DNA of 64,000 nucleotides. Source: Rhodobacter flavimaris (GTDB lineage: Bacteria; Pseudomonadota; Alphaproteobacteria; Rhodobacterales; Rhodobacteraceae). Made by a program: the position numbers and the translations under genes. Of this stretch, positions 26,346-36,052 are shown piece by piece. Location of the stretch: assembly GCF_021378075.1 (NCBI RefSeq), contig NZ_JAJUOS010000008.1:124001-188000 (forward strand), given 5' to 3'. Within the stretch, counting starts at the first letter, position 1. Each line of letters begins with the position of its first letter. The notes below the pieces were generated by a model. That model was not told the DNA's origin. It saw nothing but the letters and a program-made list of their open reading frames with translations, and did no database searches.

Positions 26346-27478
26346 TGCGCGCCACGCTTCTTGCCTGGATGCTCAGCGCCTCGGCGGCGCTGGCCAGCCC
26401 TGCCGCCGACAGCGCGTTGCAGGCCGCCGAGGATCTGCGCGCCTCGATCACCGCATTGGACGAGGCGCAGACCAAGGCCGACCGCATCGCCACGCTGACC
26501 GAAACGCTGGCCGCCTATGAGCGTGGCCTCGGATCGCTGCGCGACGGGTTGCGCCGCGCCGTGATCCGCGAGCGCGAGATCAAGGCGGGCTTCGACGCGC
26601 AACGCGACCAGATCGGACGACTCTTGGGTGTGATGAGCACGATGGAGCAATCCGAAGGGCCGCTCTTGCTGCTGCACCCCACGGGGCCGCTCGGCTCGGC
26701 GCGCTCGGGCATGGTGTTGGGGGCGGTGACCCCGGCGTTGCAGGCCGAAGCCGAGGCGATGCGCGGCGAGCTGGAAGAAATCGCCACGCTGCGCGCCTTG
26801 CAAAAGAACGCGGCCGAGGTGCTGGAAGGCGGGCTTGCCTCGGTCCAGGCGGCGCGCACGGCGCTGAGCGAGGCAATCGCGCAGCGCAGCGCCCTGCCGG
26901 GGCGCTACCTCGAAGACCCCGAAGATCTGCGCCTGCTTGTGGAAAGCGCCGATACGCTGGAGGGCTTTGCCACCGGCCTGACCGGCCTTGATTACGACAT
27001 CGGCCCGCCGCTTGAAGATTTCTCCAGCGCCAGGGGAACGCTACCCCTGCCGGTCATGGGATCGGTGCTGCGCAAGTTCAACGAGGCCGACGCCGCAGGC
27101 ATCCGCCGCCCCGGTCTTTTGATCGCCACCGCCCCCGCTGCACTGGTCACATCGCCCTGGCCTGCGACGATCCGCTACCGCGGTCCGCTCCTGGACTACG
27201 GAAATGTGATGATCGTCGAGCCCGCCGAGGGCTATCTTCTGGTTCTGGCCGGGCTTGGCACCGTCTATGGTGAGACCGGCGATGTGCTTGGGCGCGGCTC
27301 TCCTATCGGGTTGATGGGGGGCGCCGAGCCGGGCGCGCAGGAATTCGGGGCGGAATTCGTTCAGGCGGCGCAAGATGGCGGTGGCGCAGGACGGACGGAG
27401 ACGCTTTACTTGGAATTGAGAGAGGGCGATGCGCCCGTGGACCCCGCCGCGTGGTTCGCACAGACCAAAGACCAGTAG
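26345..27478 (+). CDS. envC: EnvC-like murein hydrolase activator (degenerate LytM)
   Basis: This 377-residue exported protein has a signal peptide (residues 1-18), a long coiled coil (about 20-220) and a C-terminal M23/LytM-like domain (about 235-370). The zinc-binding HxxxD and HxH residues of active LytM enzymes are missing: the corresponding region reads RRPGLLIAT and YLLVLAGL. As in E. coli EnvC, it would therefore activate an amidase at the septum rather than cut glycan itself. It overlaps gpmI by one base and is 15 bases before ctpA. Confidence 0.85.
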   Translation: MRATLLAWMLSASAALASPAADSALQAAEDLRASITALDEAQTKADRIATLTETLAAYERGLGSLRDGLRRAVIREREIKAGFDAQRDQIGRLLGVMSTMEQSEGPLLLLHPTGPLGSARSGMVLGAVTPALQAEAEAMRGELEEIATLRALQKNAAEVLEGGLASVQAARTALSEAIAQRSALPGRYLEDPEDLRLLVESADTLEGFATGLTGLDYDIGPPLEDFSSARGTLPLPVMGSVLRKFNEADAAGIRRPGLLIATAPAALVTSPWPATIRYRGPLLDYGNVMIVEPAEGYLLVLAGLGTVYGETGDVLGRGSPIGLMGGAEPGAQEFGAEFVQAAQDGGGAGRTETLYLELREGDAPVDPAAWFAQTKDQ

Positions 27479-27493
27479 GATCAAGGGTTGAGA

Positions 27494-28843
27494 ATGAAGA
27501 AGTTCGTGATGGCCGCAATTGGCGGCACCGTTGCCGGGGCGCTGATCTCGACGCAGATTGCAGCGCCTCTTCTGGCCCAGGAAGCGGCCAAGCCGGTGTC
27601 CGTCTATGAGCAGCTCGACCTGTTCGGCGACATCTTCGAGCGCATCCGCCAGGACTATGTCGAACAGGTGGACGACAAGAAGCTGATTGAGGCCGCTATC
27701 AACGGCATGCTCAGCTCGCTCGATCCGCATTCGAGCTACCTGCCGCCCGATGACTACACCGACATGAAGGTGCAGACGCGCGGCTCGTTCGGCGGTCTTG
27801 GGATCGAGGTCACGCAGGAAGAGGGCTTCGTCAAGGTCGTCTCGCCGATCGACGGCACGCCTGCTGCGGCGGCCGGTATCCAGGCCGGCGATTTCATCAC
27901 CCATGTGGATGGCGAAAGCGTTCTGGGGCTGACGCTCGATCAGGCGGTCGACAAGATGCGCGGCCCGGTCGGCAGCGAGATCACCATCACCGTCGTGCGC
28001 GAAGGCACGCCCGAGCCGTTCGACGTCGCCATCACCCGCGACACGATCAAGCTGACCGCCGTCAAGAGCCGGGTCGAGGGCACCACCGTTGTGCTGCGCA
28101 TCACCACTTTCAACGACCAGACCTTCTCGAACCTTGAGGAGAATCTCAAGAAATCGGTCGAGGAGGCGGGCGGTATCGACAAGGTCAACGGCTTCGTCGT
28201 CGACCTGCGCAACAACCCGGGCGGGCTGCTCACGCAGGCGATCTCAGTTTCCGATGCGTTCCTGAATGCTGGCGAGATCGTCTCGACCCGCGGCCGCCGG
28301 GCCGAGGAGAGCGAGCGTTTCAACGCGACTCCGGGCGATCTGGCGCAGGGCAAGCCGATGGTCGTGCTGATCAACGGCGGCTCGGCCTCGGCGTCCGAGA
28401 TTGTCACCGGTGCGCTGCAAGATCACCGCCGCGCCATCGTTGTCGGCACGAAAAGCTTCGGCAAGGGCTCGGTCCAGACCGTGATCCCGATCCAGGGTGA
28501 GGGCGCGATGCGCCTGACCACGGCGCGCTACTACACGCCCTCGGGTCGCTCGATTCAGGCGCTCGGGATTGCGCCCGATATCGTCGTGGAACAGCCCGCG
28601 CCGCAGCCCGCCGTCGAGGGCGAAGAGGACAAGGCCACCCCGCGCTCCGAGGCGGATCTGCGCGGCGTACTGTCGAATGACTCGATGACCGAGGATGAAA
28701 AGCGCCAGGCCGAGGAAGAGCTGAAGAAAGCCGAAGAGGCCGCCAAGCTGCGGCTTGAGGATTACCAGCTGGCCTATGCCATCGACATCCTCAAGGGACT
28801 GTCGGCGATGGCCCCCGCGGCGCCGGCCGCGCCCGCGAACTGA
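27494..28843 (+). CDS. ctpA: S41 family carboxy-terminal processing protease
   Basis: CtpA is a periplasmic protease that trims C-termini of envelope proteins. The 449-residue protein has an N-terminal signal/anchor (about residues 1-25), a PDZ domain ([15 protein letters not shown] ... AGIQAGDFI) and the catalytic core with Ser in [11 protein letters not shown] and Lys in [11 protein letters not shown]. The ATG at 27494 is preferred over a TTG two codons earlier because AAGGG lies at proper spacing. A charged Glu/Lys-rich C-terminal segment follows the core. EnvC-CtpA adjacency suggests joint control of murein hydrolases. Confidence 0.94.
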   Translation: MKKFVMAAIGGTVAGALISTQIAAPLLAQEAAKPVSVYEQLDLFGDIFERIRQDYVEQVDDKKLIEAAINGMLSSLDPHSSYLPPDDYTDMKVQTRGSFGGLGIEVTQEEGFVKVVSPIDGTPAAAAGIQAGDFITHVDGESVLGLTLDQAVDKMRGPVGSEITITVVREGTPEPFDVAITRDTIKLTAVKSRVEGTTVVLRITTFNDQTFSNLEENLKKSVEEAGGIDKVNGFVVDLRNNPGGLLTQAISVSDAFLNAGEIVSTRGRRAEESERFNATPGDLAQGKPMVVLINGGSASASEIVTGALQDHRRAIVVGTKSFGKGSVQTVIPIQGEGAMRLTTARYYTPSGRSIQALGIAPDIVVEQPAPQPAVEGEEDKATPRSEADLRGVLSNDSMTEDEKRQAEEELKKAEEAAKLRLEDYQLAYAIDILKGLSAMAPAAPAAPAN

Positions 28844-28849
28844 TACCCG

Positions 28850-28873
28850 GGGGGCCTTGAGGCCCCCTTTCTT
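28850..28873 (+). terminator. Intrinsic terminator after ctpA
   Basis: A 7-bp GC stem (28850-28856 with 28861-28867, loop TTGA) is followed by TTTCTT. It lies just after the ctpA stop and before rppH, so rppH may depend partly on read-through or have its own promoter. Confidence 0.65.
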
Positions 28874-28892
28874 CTTGCCACGGATTATCCTG

Positions 28893-29378
28893 ATGACGCC
28901 CGAACAGATCGCCGCACTTCCCTATCGCAAGAATGTGGGGGTGGTGCTGGTCAACCCGCAGGGGCTCGTGTTCACGGGTCAGCGGATTGATAGCCCCGTG
29001 CCTGCCTGGCAGATGCCACAGGGCGGGATCGACGAGGGCGAAAAGCCCAAAGAGGCCGCGCTGCGCGAGCTGTGGGAAGAAACCGGCGTGCGCCCCGATC
29101 TGGTCGAGAAGCTTGCCAAGACGCAGGACTGGATCACCTATGACCTGCCCGCCGATCTGGTGGGCAATATCTGGAAGGGCCGTTATCGCGGGCAGAAACA
29201 GAAATGGTACCTGTTCCGCTTTCTCGGCGATGACAGCCAGGTCAACATCGCGACCGAGCACCCCGAATTCGCGGTCTGGTCGTGGAGGCCCCATACCGAG
29301 GTGATCGAGGGCATCGTGCCCTTCAAACGCGCGGTCTATGAGGCGGTCTTTACCGAGTTCCGCGACTTCTTCGCCTAG
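28893..29378 (+). CDS. rppH: RNA pyrophosphohydrolase
   Basis: RppH removes pyrophosphate from 5'-triphosphate ends of mRNA, starting decay. The 161-residue protein begins [21 protein letters not shown] and has an intact Nudix box ([20 protein letters not shown] then TGV). [20 protein letters not shown] is typical of the RppH group. Its stop and that of convergent nadC lie in the shared palindrome CTAG (29375-29378). Confidence 0.94.
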   Translation: MTPEQIAALPYRKNVGVVLVNPQGLVFTGQRIDSPVPAWQMPQGGIDEGEKPKEAALRELWEETGVRPDLVEKLAKTQDWITYDLPADLVGNIWKGRYRGQKQKWYLFRFLGDDSQVNIATEHPEFAVWSWRPHTEVIEGIVPFKRAVYEAVFTEFRDFFA

Positions 29379-30220
29379 AAATCCAGCCCGAGGTCGAGCG
29401 TGCGCGCCGAATGCGTCAGCGCCCCCGACGAGATGTAATCCACCCCGGTCGCGGCCACCTCGGTGATGCGTTCTAGGCGCATGTTGCCCGAGGCCTCCAG
29501 CACCACGCGGCCCGCGTTGATCGCAACGGCCTTGTGCAGGGTGGGGGTGTCCATATTGTCGAGCAAGATCACATCGGCGCCGCCGACCTCCAGCGCCTCT
29601 TCAAGTTGGGCTAGGCTATCCACTTCCAGCTCGATGCGCATCATGTGGCTGCGCGCGGCGCGGGCGGCCTCAAGCACCGCGCGGATGCCGCCAGCGGCGG
29701 CAACGTGGTTGTCCTTGATCAGGATCGCGTCCGACAGGCCGAAACGGTGGTTCGAGCCGCCGCCATGCGCCACGGCCATCTTTTCGACAACGCGCAGGCC
29801 CGGCGTCGTCTTGCGGGTACAGGTCACGCGGGCCTTGGTGCCCTTGGTTTGCAAAACGAACGCCGCCGTCATCGTGGCGATGCCGGTCAGGCGGCCCGCG
29901 AAGTTCAGCGCGACGCGCTCACCCATCAGGATCGAACCCGCATCGCCCTCGATCGTCATCAAAGTCTGGCCCGGCGTGCAGGGCTGGCCATCGGCAACCA
30001 GCGTCTCGACCTTCAACGTGGGATCGACAAGGCGGAAGGCAATCGCCGCGATCTGCATCCCCGAGACCACACCCGCCTCGCGCGCATTCAGCCGCGCGGC
30101 ATAGCGAGTGCCCGCCGGGATCACCGAGCGGGTCGTCACGTCGCCCATCGGCGTCAGGTCTTCGGTCAGCGCCGCACGGACCAGCGGTTCGAGGATGAAA
30201 TCGGGAAGCGTCGCGGTCAT
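29375..30220 (-). CDS. nadC: Nicotinate-nucleotide pyrophosphorylase (carboxylating)
   Basis: NadC converts quinolinate and PRPP to nicotinate mononucleotide, the third step of de novo NAD synthesis. The 281-residue protein carries [34 protein letters not shown] and the late DVILLDNM segment. It is last in nadA-nadB-nadC, with its ATG overlapping the nadB stop (ATGA). Confidence 0.96.
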   Translation of the reverse strand: MTATLPDFILEPLVRAALTEDLTPMGDVTTRSVIPAGTRYAARLNAREAGVVSGMQIAAIAFRLVDPTLKVETLVADGQPCTPGQTLMTIEGDAGSILMGERVALNFAGRLTGIATMTAAFVLQTKGTKARVTCTRKTTPGLRVVEKMAVAHGGGSNHRFGLSDAILIKDNHVAAAGGIRAVLEAARAARSHMMRIELEVDSLAQLEEALEVGGADVILLDNMDTPTLHKAVAINAGRVVLEASGNMRLERITEVAATGVDYISSGALTHSARTLDLGLDF

Positions 30221-31776
30221 GTTTCCTCCAGCGCGCGGGTGCGGATCTCCAGCGCCTCGGCAAGGGTCATATGGGTGCGTTCGGCCTGCGCCGGATCGGC
30301 CTGCGGATAGTCCGAGCGGTAATGACCGCCCCGGCTTTCACGGCGCTTGAGCGCCGCGGCGGCAATAAGCGTGGCGGTCGCGGTCATGTTGCGCATGGAT
30401 TCCGAGGTCGCCACGGCCTCGATCCCGGCGATCACGCGCAGGGTGCCGGTCAGACCTGAAGCGTCGCGCACGACACCCACGCCATCGGTCATCGCATGAC
30501 GCAGGCGCGCAACGGCGGCCTCGTCAATCGCCTCGGCACCCGGTGGGAAATTCAGCGTCACCAGATCGGCGGGGGAGGGCGTGCCAAGCGCCTTGTCGAT
30601 GCCAAGCGCGCAGATCCGGGCATAGACCAGCGCCTCCAGCAGCCCGTTCGAGGCCAGACGGTTCGCGCCATGCAGCCCGGTCGAGGACGCCTCGCCGCAG
30701 ACCCAGAGGTTACCCAGCGACGCGCGCCCCTCGTGGTCGGTATCAACGCCGCCCATGTGGTAATGCGCAGCAGCGGCCACCGGGATCGGCTGCGAAACAG
30801 GGTCTATTCCAGCGCGTTTACAGGCCTCGGCCACGGCGGGGAAGCGGGTCAGAACCTCTTCGCCCAGAACCGCGCGGGTATCGAGCGCAGGCTCGCGCCC
30901 GGCCTGACGTTCGAGGTAAACGGCACGGGCCACGATGTCGCGCGGCGCGAGTTCGGCCAGCTCATGCACGGCCAGCATGAAGCGCTCGCCGCGGTTGTTG
31001 ATCAGGATCGCGCCTTCGCCGCGCAGCGCCTCGGTCGCCAGGGGCGCGGGGTCTTCGCCGGTGGCGATAGCGGTGGGGTGGAATTGCATGAACTCCGGGT
31101 CACCAATCCGGGCGCCTGCGCGCGCCGCCATACCGATGACCTGCCCGCGAATGCGCGGCGGGTTGGTGGTGACTGCAAAAAGCCCGCCGGAACCGCCGCC
31201 CGCCAGCAAAACCGCCGGAGCCCGCACCAGCGTGCGACCCGAGGGTTCATGCGCGCGCTCAACCCAGACGCCGGTGACCTTGCCGCCCTCGACCTCAAGC
31301 CCCGAGGCGATGACGCCCTCTGCCACCTGGACGGAGGGGGTCTGGCGAACCTCGGCGATCAGGGTCTGCATGATCTCGCGCCCGGCCTGATCACCCTTGA
31401 CGCGCACGACGCGCGCGGTTGAATGCGCGGCCTCGCGCGACATGACATAGCCGCCCGATGCATCGCGGTCGAAGGGCGTGCCCAGATCGGTCAGGTCGAG
31501 GATATGGCGCCGCGCCTCGGCGGTGACCAGACGCGCCACCGCGGCATCGACGGTGCCAGCGCCGGCATATTCGGTATCCAGCGCATGGGCCTCGGGCGTG
31601 TCGCCTGCAGCCATCGCCGCGGCAACGCCACCCTGCGCCCAGGCCGACGATGCGCCTTCACCCAGCGTTTCCGGCGAGATCACCAGAACCGGGCGCGGCG
31701 CAAGTTTCAGCGCCGCATAAAGCGCGCCCAGACCCGCGCCGACGATGATGACGCGTTGAGTCTGAATGGTGGTCAC
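30217..31776 (-). CDS. nadB: L-aspartate oxidase
   Basis: NadB oxidises aspartate to iminoaspartate for quinolinate synthesis. The 519-residue flavoprotein starts with the FAD-binding motif VIIVGAGLGALYAAL and has GGVAAAM, HSTARVVR and the MGGVDTDHEGRASLGNLWVCGEASSTGLHGANRLASN region, which is split here over two visible motifs. Translation starts at GTG (31774-31776) in a GTGA overlap with the nadA stop. Confidence 0.96.
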   Translation of the reverse strand: MTTIQTQRVIIVGAGLGALYAALKLAPRPVLVISPETLGEGASSAWAQGGVAAAMAAGDTPEAHALDTEYAGAGTVDAAVARLVTAEARRHILDLTDLGTPFDRDASGGYVMSREAAHSTARVVRVKGDQAGREIMQTLIAEVRQTPSVQVAEGVIASGLEVEGGKVTGVWVERAHEPSGRTLVRAPAVLLAGGGSGGLFAVTTNPPRIRGQVIGMAARAGARIGDPEFMQFHPTAIATGEDPAPLATEALRGEGAILINNRGERFMLAVHELAELAPRDIVARAVYLERQAGREPALDTRAVLGEEVLTRFPAVAEACKRAGIDPVSQPIPVAAAAHYHMGGVDTDHEGRASLGNLWVCGEASSTGLHGANRLASNGLLEALVYARICALGIDKALGTPSPADLVTLNFPPGAEAIDEAAVARLRHAMTDGVGVVRDASGLTGTLRVIAGIEAVATSESMRNMTATATLIAAAALKRRESRGGHYRSDYPQADPAQAERTHMTLAEALEIRTRALEET

Positions 31777-32825
31777 TTGGCGATTTTCCGCGACAGCTCG
31801 ATCATCCGCTCGACCGCGATGCGCGCCTTGGCGGCGATCTCGGGGTCAACAAAAACCTCGGACTGACCGCTGTGCAGCGACCAGAGGATCTTTTCGAGCG
31901 TGATCTTCTTCATGTAGGGGCACATGTTGCAGGGGCCGACAAAATCGACCTCGGGCAGGGCGTCCGCGATGTTCGAGGCCATCGAGCATTCGGTGACCAG
32001 CATCGCCTTTTGCGGCTTTTCACGCTCGACATAGTCGATGATCCCCGAGGTCGAGCCCGAGAAATCCGAAACGCTGACGACCGAGGGCGGGCATTCGGGA
32101 TGCGCGATCACACGGGTGTCGGGGTTCCACTTGCGGAATTCGGTGATGTCCTCGGCTGTGTATTGTTCATGCACGATGCACGAACCGGCCCACCAGACGA
32201 CCTTCTTCTGCGGCACCTGCTTGGCGACGTTCTGCGCCAGATACTGGTCGGGCGTCATGATGACCACGTCGCTGTCCATCGCGGCCACGATCTGCGCGGC
32301 ATTCGACGAGGTGCAGCAGATGTCCGAGGCGGCCTTCACTTCGGCGGTGGTGTTGACGTAGCTCACAACCGGCGCGCCGGGATATTGCGCGCGCATCGAG
32401 GCAATGCCCTCGGCGGTGATCGACTCGGCCAGCGAGCAGCCCGCCGCCATGTCGGGGATCAGCACACGCTTGGCCGGGTTCAGGATCTTCGAGGTCTCGG
32501 CCATGAAATGCACACCGCATTGCACGATGGTTTCGGCCTCGACCTTGGTCGCCTCGATCGCCAGTTGCAGGCTGTCGCCAACCACATCGGCCACGCCGTG
32601 GTAAATCTCGGGCGTCATGTAGTTATGCGCCAGAATGACCGCGTTCTTTTCGGCCTTCAGGCGATTGATCGCGCGGATATAGGGGGCGTAGCGGGCGAAA
32701 TCGACCAGCGGAACCACGCGATCCATCTTGGCATGGATGTCGCGCATCTCTTCGGCCAGCGCCATCGAGGGCGCGAGGTCATAGGCCTCGGCCAGCGTCG
32801 CGCGCATCGCAGCAAAGTCCAGCAT
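31773..32825 (-). CDS. nadA: Quinolinate synthase
   Basis: NadA condenses iminoaspartate with dihydroxyacetone phosphate using an oxygen-sensitive 4Fe-4S cluster. The 350-residue protein has AHNYMTPEIYHGVADVVGDSL, cysteines in IVQCGVHFMAET, ICCTSSNA and GPCNMCPYMKKI, and the YVNTTAEVKA motif. The start at 32825 (MLDFAAMRA) has GGAGGA directly upstream. It leads nadABC and follows dnaQ on the same strand after a 112-bp gap. Confidence 0.96.
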   Translation of the reverse strand: MLDFAAMRATLAEAYDLAPSMALAEEMRDIHAKMDRVVPLVDFARYAPYIRAINRLKAEKNAVILAHNYMTPEIYHGVADVVGDSLQLAIEATKVEAETIVQCGVHFMAETSKILNPAKRVLIPDMAAGCSLAESITAEGIASMRAQYPGAPVVSYVNTTAEVKAASDICCTSSNAAQIVAAMDSDVVIMTPDQYLAQNVAKQVPQKKVVWWAGSCIVHEQYTAEDITEFRKWNPDTRVIAHPECPPSVVSVSDFSGSTSGIIDYVEREKPQKAMLVTECSMASNIADALPEVDFVGPCNMCPYMKKITLEKILWSLHSGQSEVFVDPEIAAKARIAVERMIELSRKIAK

Positions 32826-32909
32826 GGGTATCCTCCCCCAAAACCGAGAACGGAGTTGCATGTAAGGGCAATGGCGTTGGGGTTAAATGGGAAAAATGCC
32901 CTTTGTAAC

Positions 32910-32927
32910 GCATTTATTGCAAAATGC
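32910..32927. promoter_or_regulatory. Inverted repeat upstream of nadA, candidate operator
   Basis: GCATTT and AAATGC arms are separated by six bases (ATTGCA) in an otherwise GC-rich context, 85 bases upstream of the nadA start and 11 bases past the dnaQ stop. It could be an operator of an NAD-pathway repressor or part of a weak dnaQ terminator; no T-run follows, which favours an operator. Function is inferred from position only. Confidence 0.35.
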
Positions 32928-32937
32928 GGCCCTTGGG

Positions 32938-33633
32938 TCAGGCAAATCGCTTCCAGATCGCGCTATCGCCCAGCTTGGCGACGAAGGCGGCGTGCGCCTC
33001 GGCCTCGGCCTCGGTGATGCGCGGGGGCAGGGGAGCGGGGCGGGCGTGGGGGCGCCATTGCTCGGCTGCACCCCGTCCTTGGCCATCCGAGGCCTCGATC
33101 GACAGGCCAAACCCCGGCTGGCGGCCACCGATCAGTTCCAGATACACCTCGGCCAGGATTTCACTGTCGAGAAGCGCGCCGTGCAGCGTGCGCGCCGAGT
33201 TGTCGATCCCGAAGCGGCGGCACAGCGCATCGAGCGAGGCGGGCGAGCCCGGAAATTTGCGCCGTGCGATCATCAGCGTGTCGAGCGCGCGATCATTGGC
33301 GATCAACGGCTTCTTCACCCAGCTAAGTTCGGCGTTGAGGAACTTCATGTCGAAGGCGGCGTTATGAATGACCAGCTTCGAATCCGGGCCGATGAAATCC
33401 AGAAAATCCTTCGCGATCTGCGCGAACTTGGGCTTGTCGCGCAGAAAGTCGTCGCCAAGGCCGTGAACCTCGAAGGCCTCTTTCGGCATGGCGCGTTCGG
33501 GGTTGATATATTGGTGATAGGTGCGCCCGGTTGGGACGTGGTTGAACAGCTCGAGCGCGCCGATCTCGACGATCCGATGCCCTTCCGAGGGCTCGAAACC
33601 CGTTGTTTCGGTATCGAGAACAATCTCACGCAT
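32938..33633 (-). CDS. dnaQ: DNA polymerase III epsilon subunit (3'-5' exonuclease)
   Basis: DnaQ proofreads for the replicative polymerase. The 231-residue protein shows Exo[12 protein letters not shown], Exo[17 protein letters not shown] and Exo[23 protein letters not shown], with the catalytic acids and His intact, followed by a Pro-rich linker and a short polymerase-binding tail. The start at 33633 (MREIVLDTE) overlaps the coaE stop by 8 bases. It belongs to the maf-aroE-coaE-dnaQ run next to the putative origin. Confidence 0.95.
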   Translation of the reverse strand: MREIVLDTETTGFEPSEGHRIVEIGALELFNHVPTGRTYHQYINPERAMPKEAFEVHGLGDDFLRDKPKFAQIAKDFLDFIGPDSKLVIHNAAFDMKFLNAELSWVKKPLIANDRALDTLMIARRKFPGSPASLDALCRRFGIDNSARTLHGALLDSEILAEVYLELIGGRQPGFGLSIEASDGQGRGAAEQWRPHARPAPLPPRITEAEAEAHAAFVAKLGDSAIWKRFA

Positions 33634-34222
33634 GGCGGCCCCTGATCTGTGCAATCAGGTGTCGCACAGCATCGCGGGTCTGATCAAGCGTCAGGGTCTC
33701 GATCACATGATCGGCGCGTGCACGTTTCTCGGCATCGGGCATCTGGCGCGACAGGATCATCGCCAGTTGCTCTTCGCTCATCTGTCCACGCGCCAGAACG
33801 CGGGCGCGCTGCACCTCGGGCGGGGCCGAGACCACCAGCACCGCATCGCAGGCCGCATCGGCGCCGGTTTCATACATCAGGGGAATATCGAGCAGGATCA
33901 GATCGGCATCGGCGTGATCTGCGATGAAGGCCTGACGCGAGGCCGTGGTCAGCGGGTGAACTATGGATTCCAGCCGGGTCAGCGCCTGCTTATCAGCCTG
34001 CAACACCTCGCGCAGCCGGGCGCGATCGACCGCGCCCGCGACAATGACACCGGGAAAGGCCGCCGCAATCGGGGCCACCGCCGCGCCACCCGGGGCGTAA
34101 AGCGCATGCACTGTGGCATCGGCATCCCAGACCGGCACGCCTTCCGCAGCAAACATCTGCGCGGTCGTGGATTTGCCCATACCGATGGAGCCGGTCAGAC
34201 CCAGAAGGAAAGGGCGGCTCAT
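33626..34222 (-). CDS. coaE: Dephospho-CoA kinase
   Basis: CoaE phosphorylates dephospho-CoA in the last step of coenzyme A synthesis. The 198-residue P-loop kinase has [17 protein letters not shown] at the N-terminus, [12 protein letters not shown] and the DIPLMYETG lid region. It overlaps aroE by 4 bases and dnaQ by 8. Confidence 0.95.
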   Translation of the reverse strand: MSRPFLLGLTGSIGMGKSTTAQMFAAEGVPVWDADATVHALYAPGGAAVAPIAAAFPGVIVAGAVDRARLREVLQADKQALTRLESIVHPLTTASRQAFIADHADADLILLDIPLMYETGADAACDAVLVVSAPPEVQRARVLARGQMSEEQLAMILSRQMPDAEKRARADHVIETLTLDQTRDAVRHLIAQIRGRHA

Positions 34223-35058
34223 GCGCTCAGGACCGCGTCGCGCAGATCCTGCGTGACCTCCGGGCGGCGGCCGAACCAGCGCTCAAACCCCGGCACGGCC
34301 TGATGCAGCAGCATCCCAAGCCCATCGACCGTCACACAGCCTATCGCCTCGGCCTCTTGCAGAAGACGCGTGCGGAGCGGGGTGTAAACGATATCGGTAA
34401 CCACTGCGGTGGGCGAAAGCGCATCGAGCGGCACGCGGAAATCGGCCTTGCCGTCCATGCCAAGCGACGAGGTATTCACCACGGTCGCCGCGCCTTCGAG
34501 CATATTTCCCGCCTGCACCCAGTCATAGACGACGACGCGGGCGCCAAATTCGGTGCGCAGGTTCTCGGCCCTGGCGCGGGTGCGGTTGGCAATGCGCACC
34601 TCGGGGCAGCCGACCTCGAGGAGCGAGGCGACGATGGCACGCGCCGCGCCACCCGCACCGATCACGGCCGCGGGGCCCGCGCCCGGCTGCCAGCCCGGCG
34701 CACCATCGCGCAGATTGGCGATAAAGCCGTAACCGTCGGTATTGTCCGCATGGATCTTGCCATCGGGGCGGAAGATCAGCGTATTCGCCGCCCCGATCAA
34801 CGCCGCGCGGTCCGAGACAACATCGGCAATCGCCAGCGCGGCCTCTTTATGTGGGATGGTCACGTTGCAACCGACAAAGCCCGCCTTGGGCAGGGTGCGC
34901 AGCACGGTCTCCAGATCTTCGGCGGCGACATCCATCGGGATGTAATGTCCCTTGATGCCGTAATGCTTCAGCCAGTACCCATGCAGCGCGGGCGAGCGCG
35001 AATGGGCGATGGGTGATCCGATCACTCCGGCTAGGGGAATACGGGGATGATCGGTCAT
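34219..35058 (-). CDS. aroE: Shikimate dehydrogenase
   Basis: AroE reduces 3-dehydroshikimate with NADPH in aromatic amino-acid synthesis. The 279-residue protein has the substrate motifs GSPIAHSRSPALHGYWL and NVTIPHKEAAL (catalytic Lys), then GAGGAARAI and NRTRARAENL for NADP binding. ATGA overlaps join it to maf upstream and coaE downstream. Confidence 0.95.
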   Translation of the reverse strand: MTDHPRIPLAGVIGSPIAHSRSPALHGYWLKHYGIKGHYIPMDVAAEDLETVLRTLPKAGFVGCNVTIPHKEAALAIADVVSDRAALIGAANTLIFRPDGKIHADNTDGYGFIANLRDGAPGWQPGAGPAAVIGAGGAARAIVASLLEVGCPEVRIANRTRARAENLRTEFGARVVVYDWVQAGNMLEGAATVVNTSSLGMDGKADFRVPLDALSPTAVVTDIVYTPLRTRLLQEAEAIGCVTVDGLGMLLHQAVPGFERWFGRRPEVTQDLRDAVLSA

Positions 35059-35654
35059 GTCGTCAGCTCTCCTCGGGCGCGCAGCCAGTTCAGGAATTCG
35101 ATCAGGGGCAGGCCTAGGACGGCAAAGTAGTCGCCTTCTAGGCCCGAGAAAAGCCGCACGCCTTCCTCTTCAAGCTTATAGCAGCCGACCGCATGGCGGA
35201 TGCTGTCCCAGTTGCGGGCGACATAATCGGCGATGAAGTCGTCGGACAGCGGATGCATGGTCAGCCGTACCTCGGCCACATGACGCCAAAGCGGGCGGCC
35301 ATCGCGCATCGCCACCAGCGCCGAGAGCAGCCGATGCGTGCGCCCCGAGAGATCGCGCAGCTGCTCGACCGCTTCCTCGGGGCTTTCGGGTTTCGCGAAT
35401 ATGCGGCCCTTCAACTCCAGCACCTGGTCGGCCCCCAGTGTCAGCACACCCGGATTGGCGGCCGATACCTTGGCAGCCTTCATCTCAGCCAAGGTATCGG
35501 CCAGATCGCGGGGCGTGGCGCCCTCGGCCTCTAGGGCATGGCGGATCATCTCTTCGTCGATCCGGGCAGGGCGGGTTTCCACCACGAGCCCCGCGTTGCG
35601 CAACAGCTGCGCGCGGATGGCGGATTGCGAGGCAAGGATCAGCGACAGGCTCAT
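35055..35654 (-). CDS. maf: Maf family nucleotide pyrophosphatase
   Basis: Maf proteins hydrolyse certain nucleoside triphosphates (often modified ones) and are linked to septum inhibition. The 199-residue protein begins LILASQSAIRAQLLRNAGL and has the GADQVLELKGRIFAKPES and GCYKLEEEGVRLFSGLEGDYFAVLGLPL motifs. The start at 35654 fits the family N-terminus; its ATG touches a perfect DnaA box on the same strand. It is the first gene of the leftward run away from the putative origin. Confidence 0.93.
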   Translation of the reverse strand: MSLSLILASQSAIRAQLLRNAGLVVETRPARIDEEMIRHALEAEGATPRDLADTLAEMKAAKVSAANPGVLTLGADQVLELKGRIFAKPESPEEAVEQLRDLSGRTHRLLSALVAMRDGRPLWRHVAEVRLTMHPLSDDFIADYVARNWDSIRHAVGCYKLEEEGVRLFSGLEGDYFAVLGLPLIEFLNWLRARGELTT

Positions 35655-36052
35655 GTGGATAAAACTCGGGAGAAGCCTTTGGGAAAGGCTGTGGGCGCAA
35701 TTGTGTGTTTCATTTCCTCCCCAATCACGGGGGCTTTTGTCAAGGAAGGGCGCGAATTCTCCACCTGTGGGACCGGCTTCGCGGAAAATGTGGGATTTTT
35801 GCACAGCCCACAGACTGACCGCATGCTATGCGCAAAGATATCAACCGCCAGAGATCCAGTAACAAACTGTTCTTATTATAATTTTCTGGGATTTCCACAG
35901 AATCTGCTTTGATAGGCGGAAGATCTGTCCAGACTATGGATAAGTGTTGAAGAACCCAGTAATCCACATCACCCACAGGGCCTACATCCATCATCATCTT
36001 TTCTTTTATAAAGAATCTTATTTAGAAGTAGCCTGCGGCAAGCGAGGGACCC
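35654..36052. other. Putative chromosomal replication origin (oriC)
   Basis: This 398-bp gap between divergent maf and hemJ has no convincing gene and is much more AT-rich than its surroundings. DnaA-box-like 9-mers are: TTATCCACA, perfect, minus strand, 35654-35662; TTTTGCACA, plus, 35797-35805, matching TTWTNCACA; TTATCCATA, minus, 35935-35943, one mismatch; TAATCCACA, plus, 35960-35968, one mismatch. AT-rich stretches at 35859-35893 and 35996-36027 could be unwinding elements. Two GANTC methylation sites lie at 35900-35904 and 36013-36017. Genes on both sides read outward, and parS/parAB follow within 7 kb. The hemJ promoter must also lie here. Confidence 0.72.
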
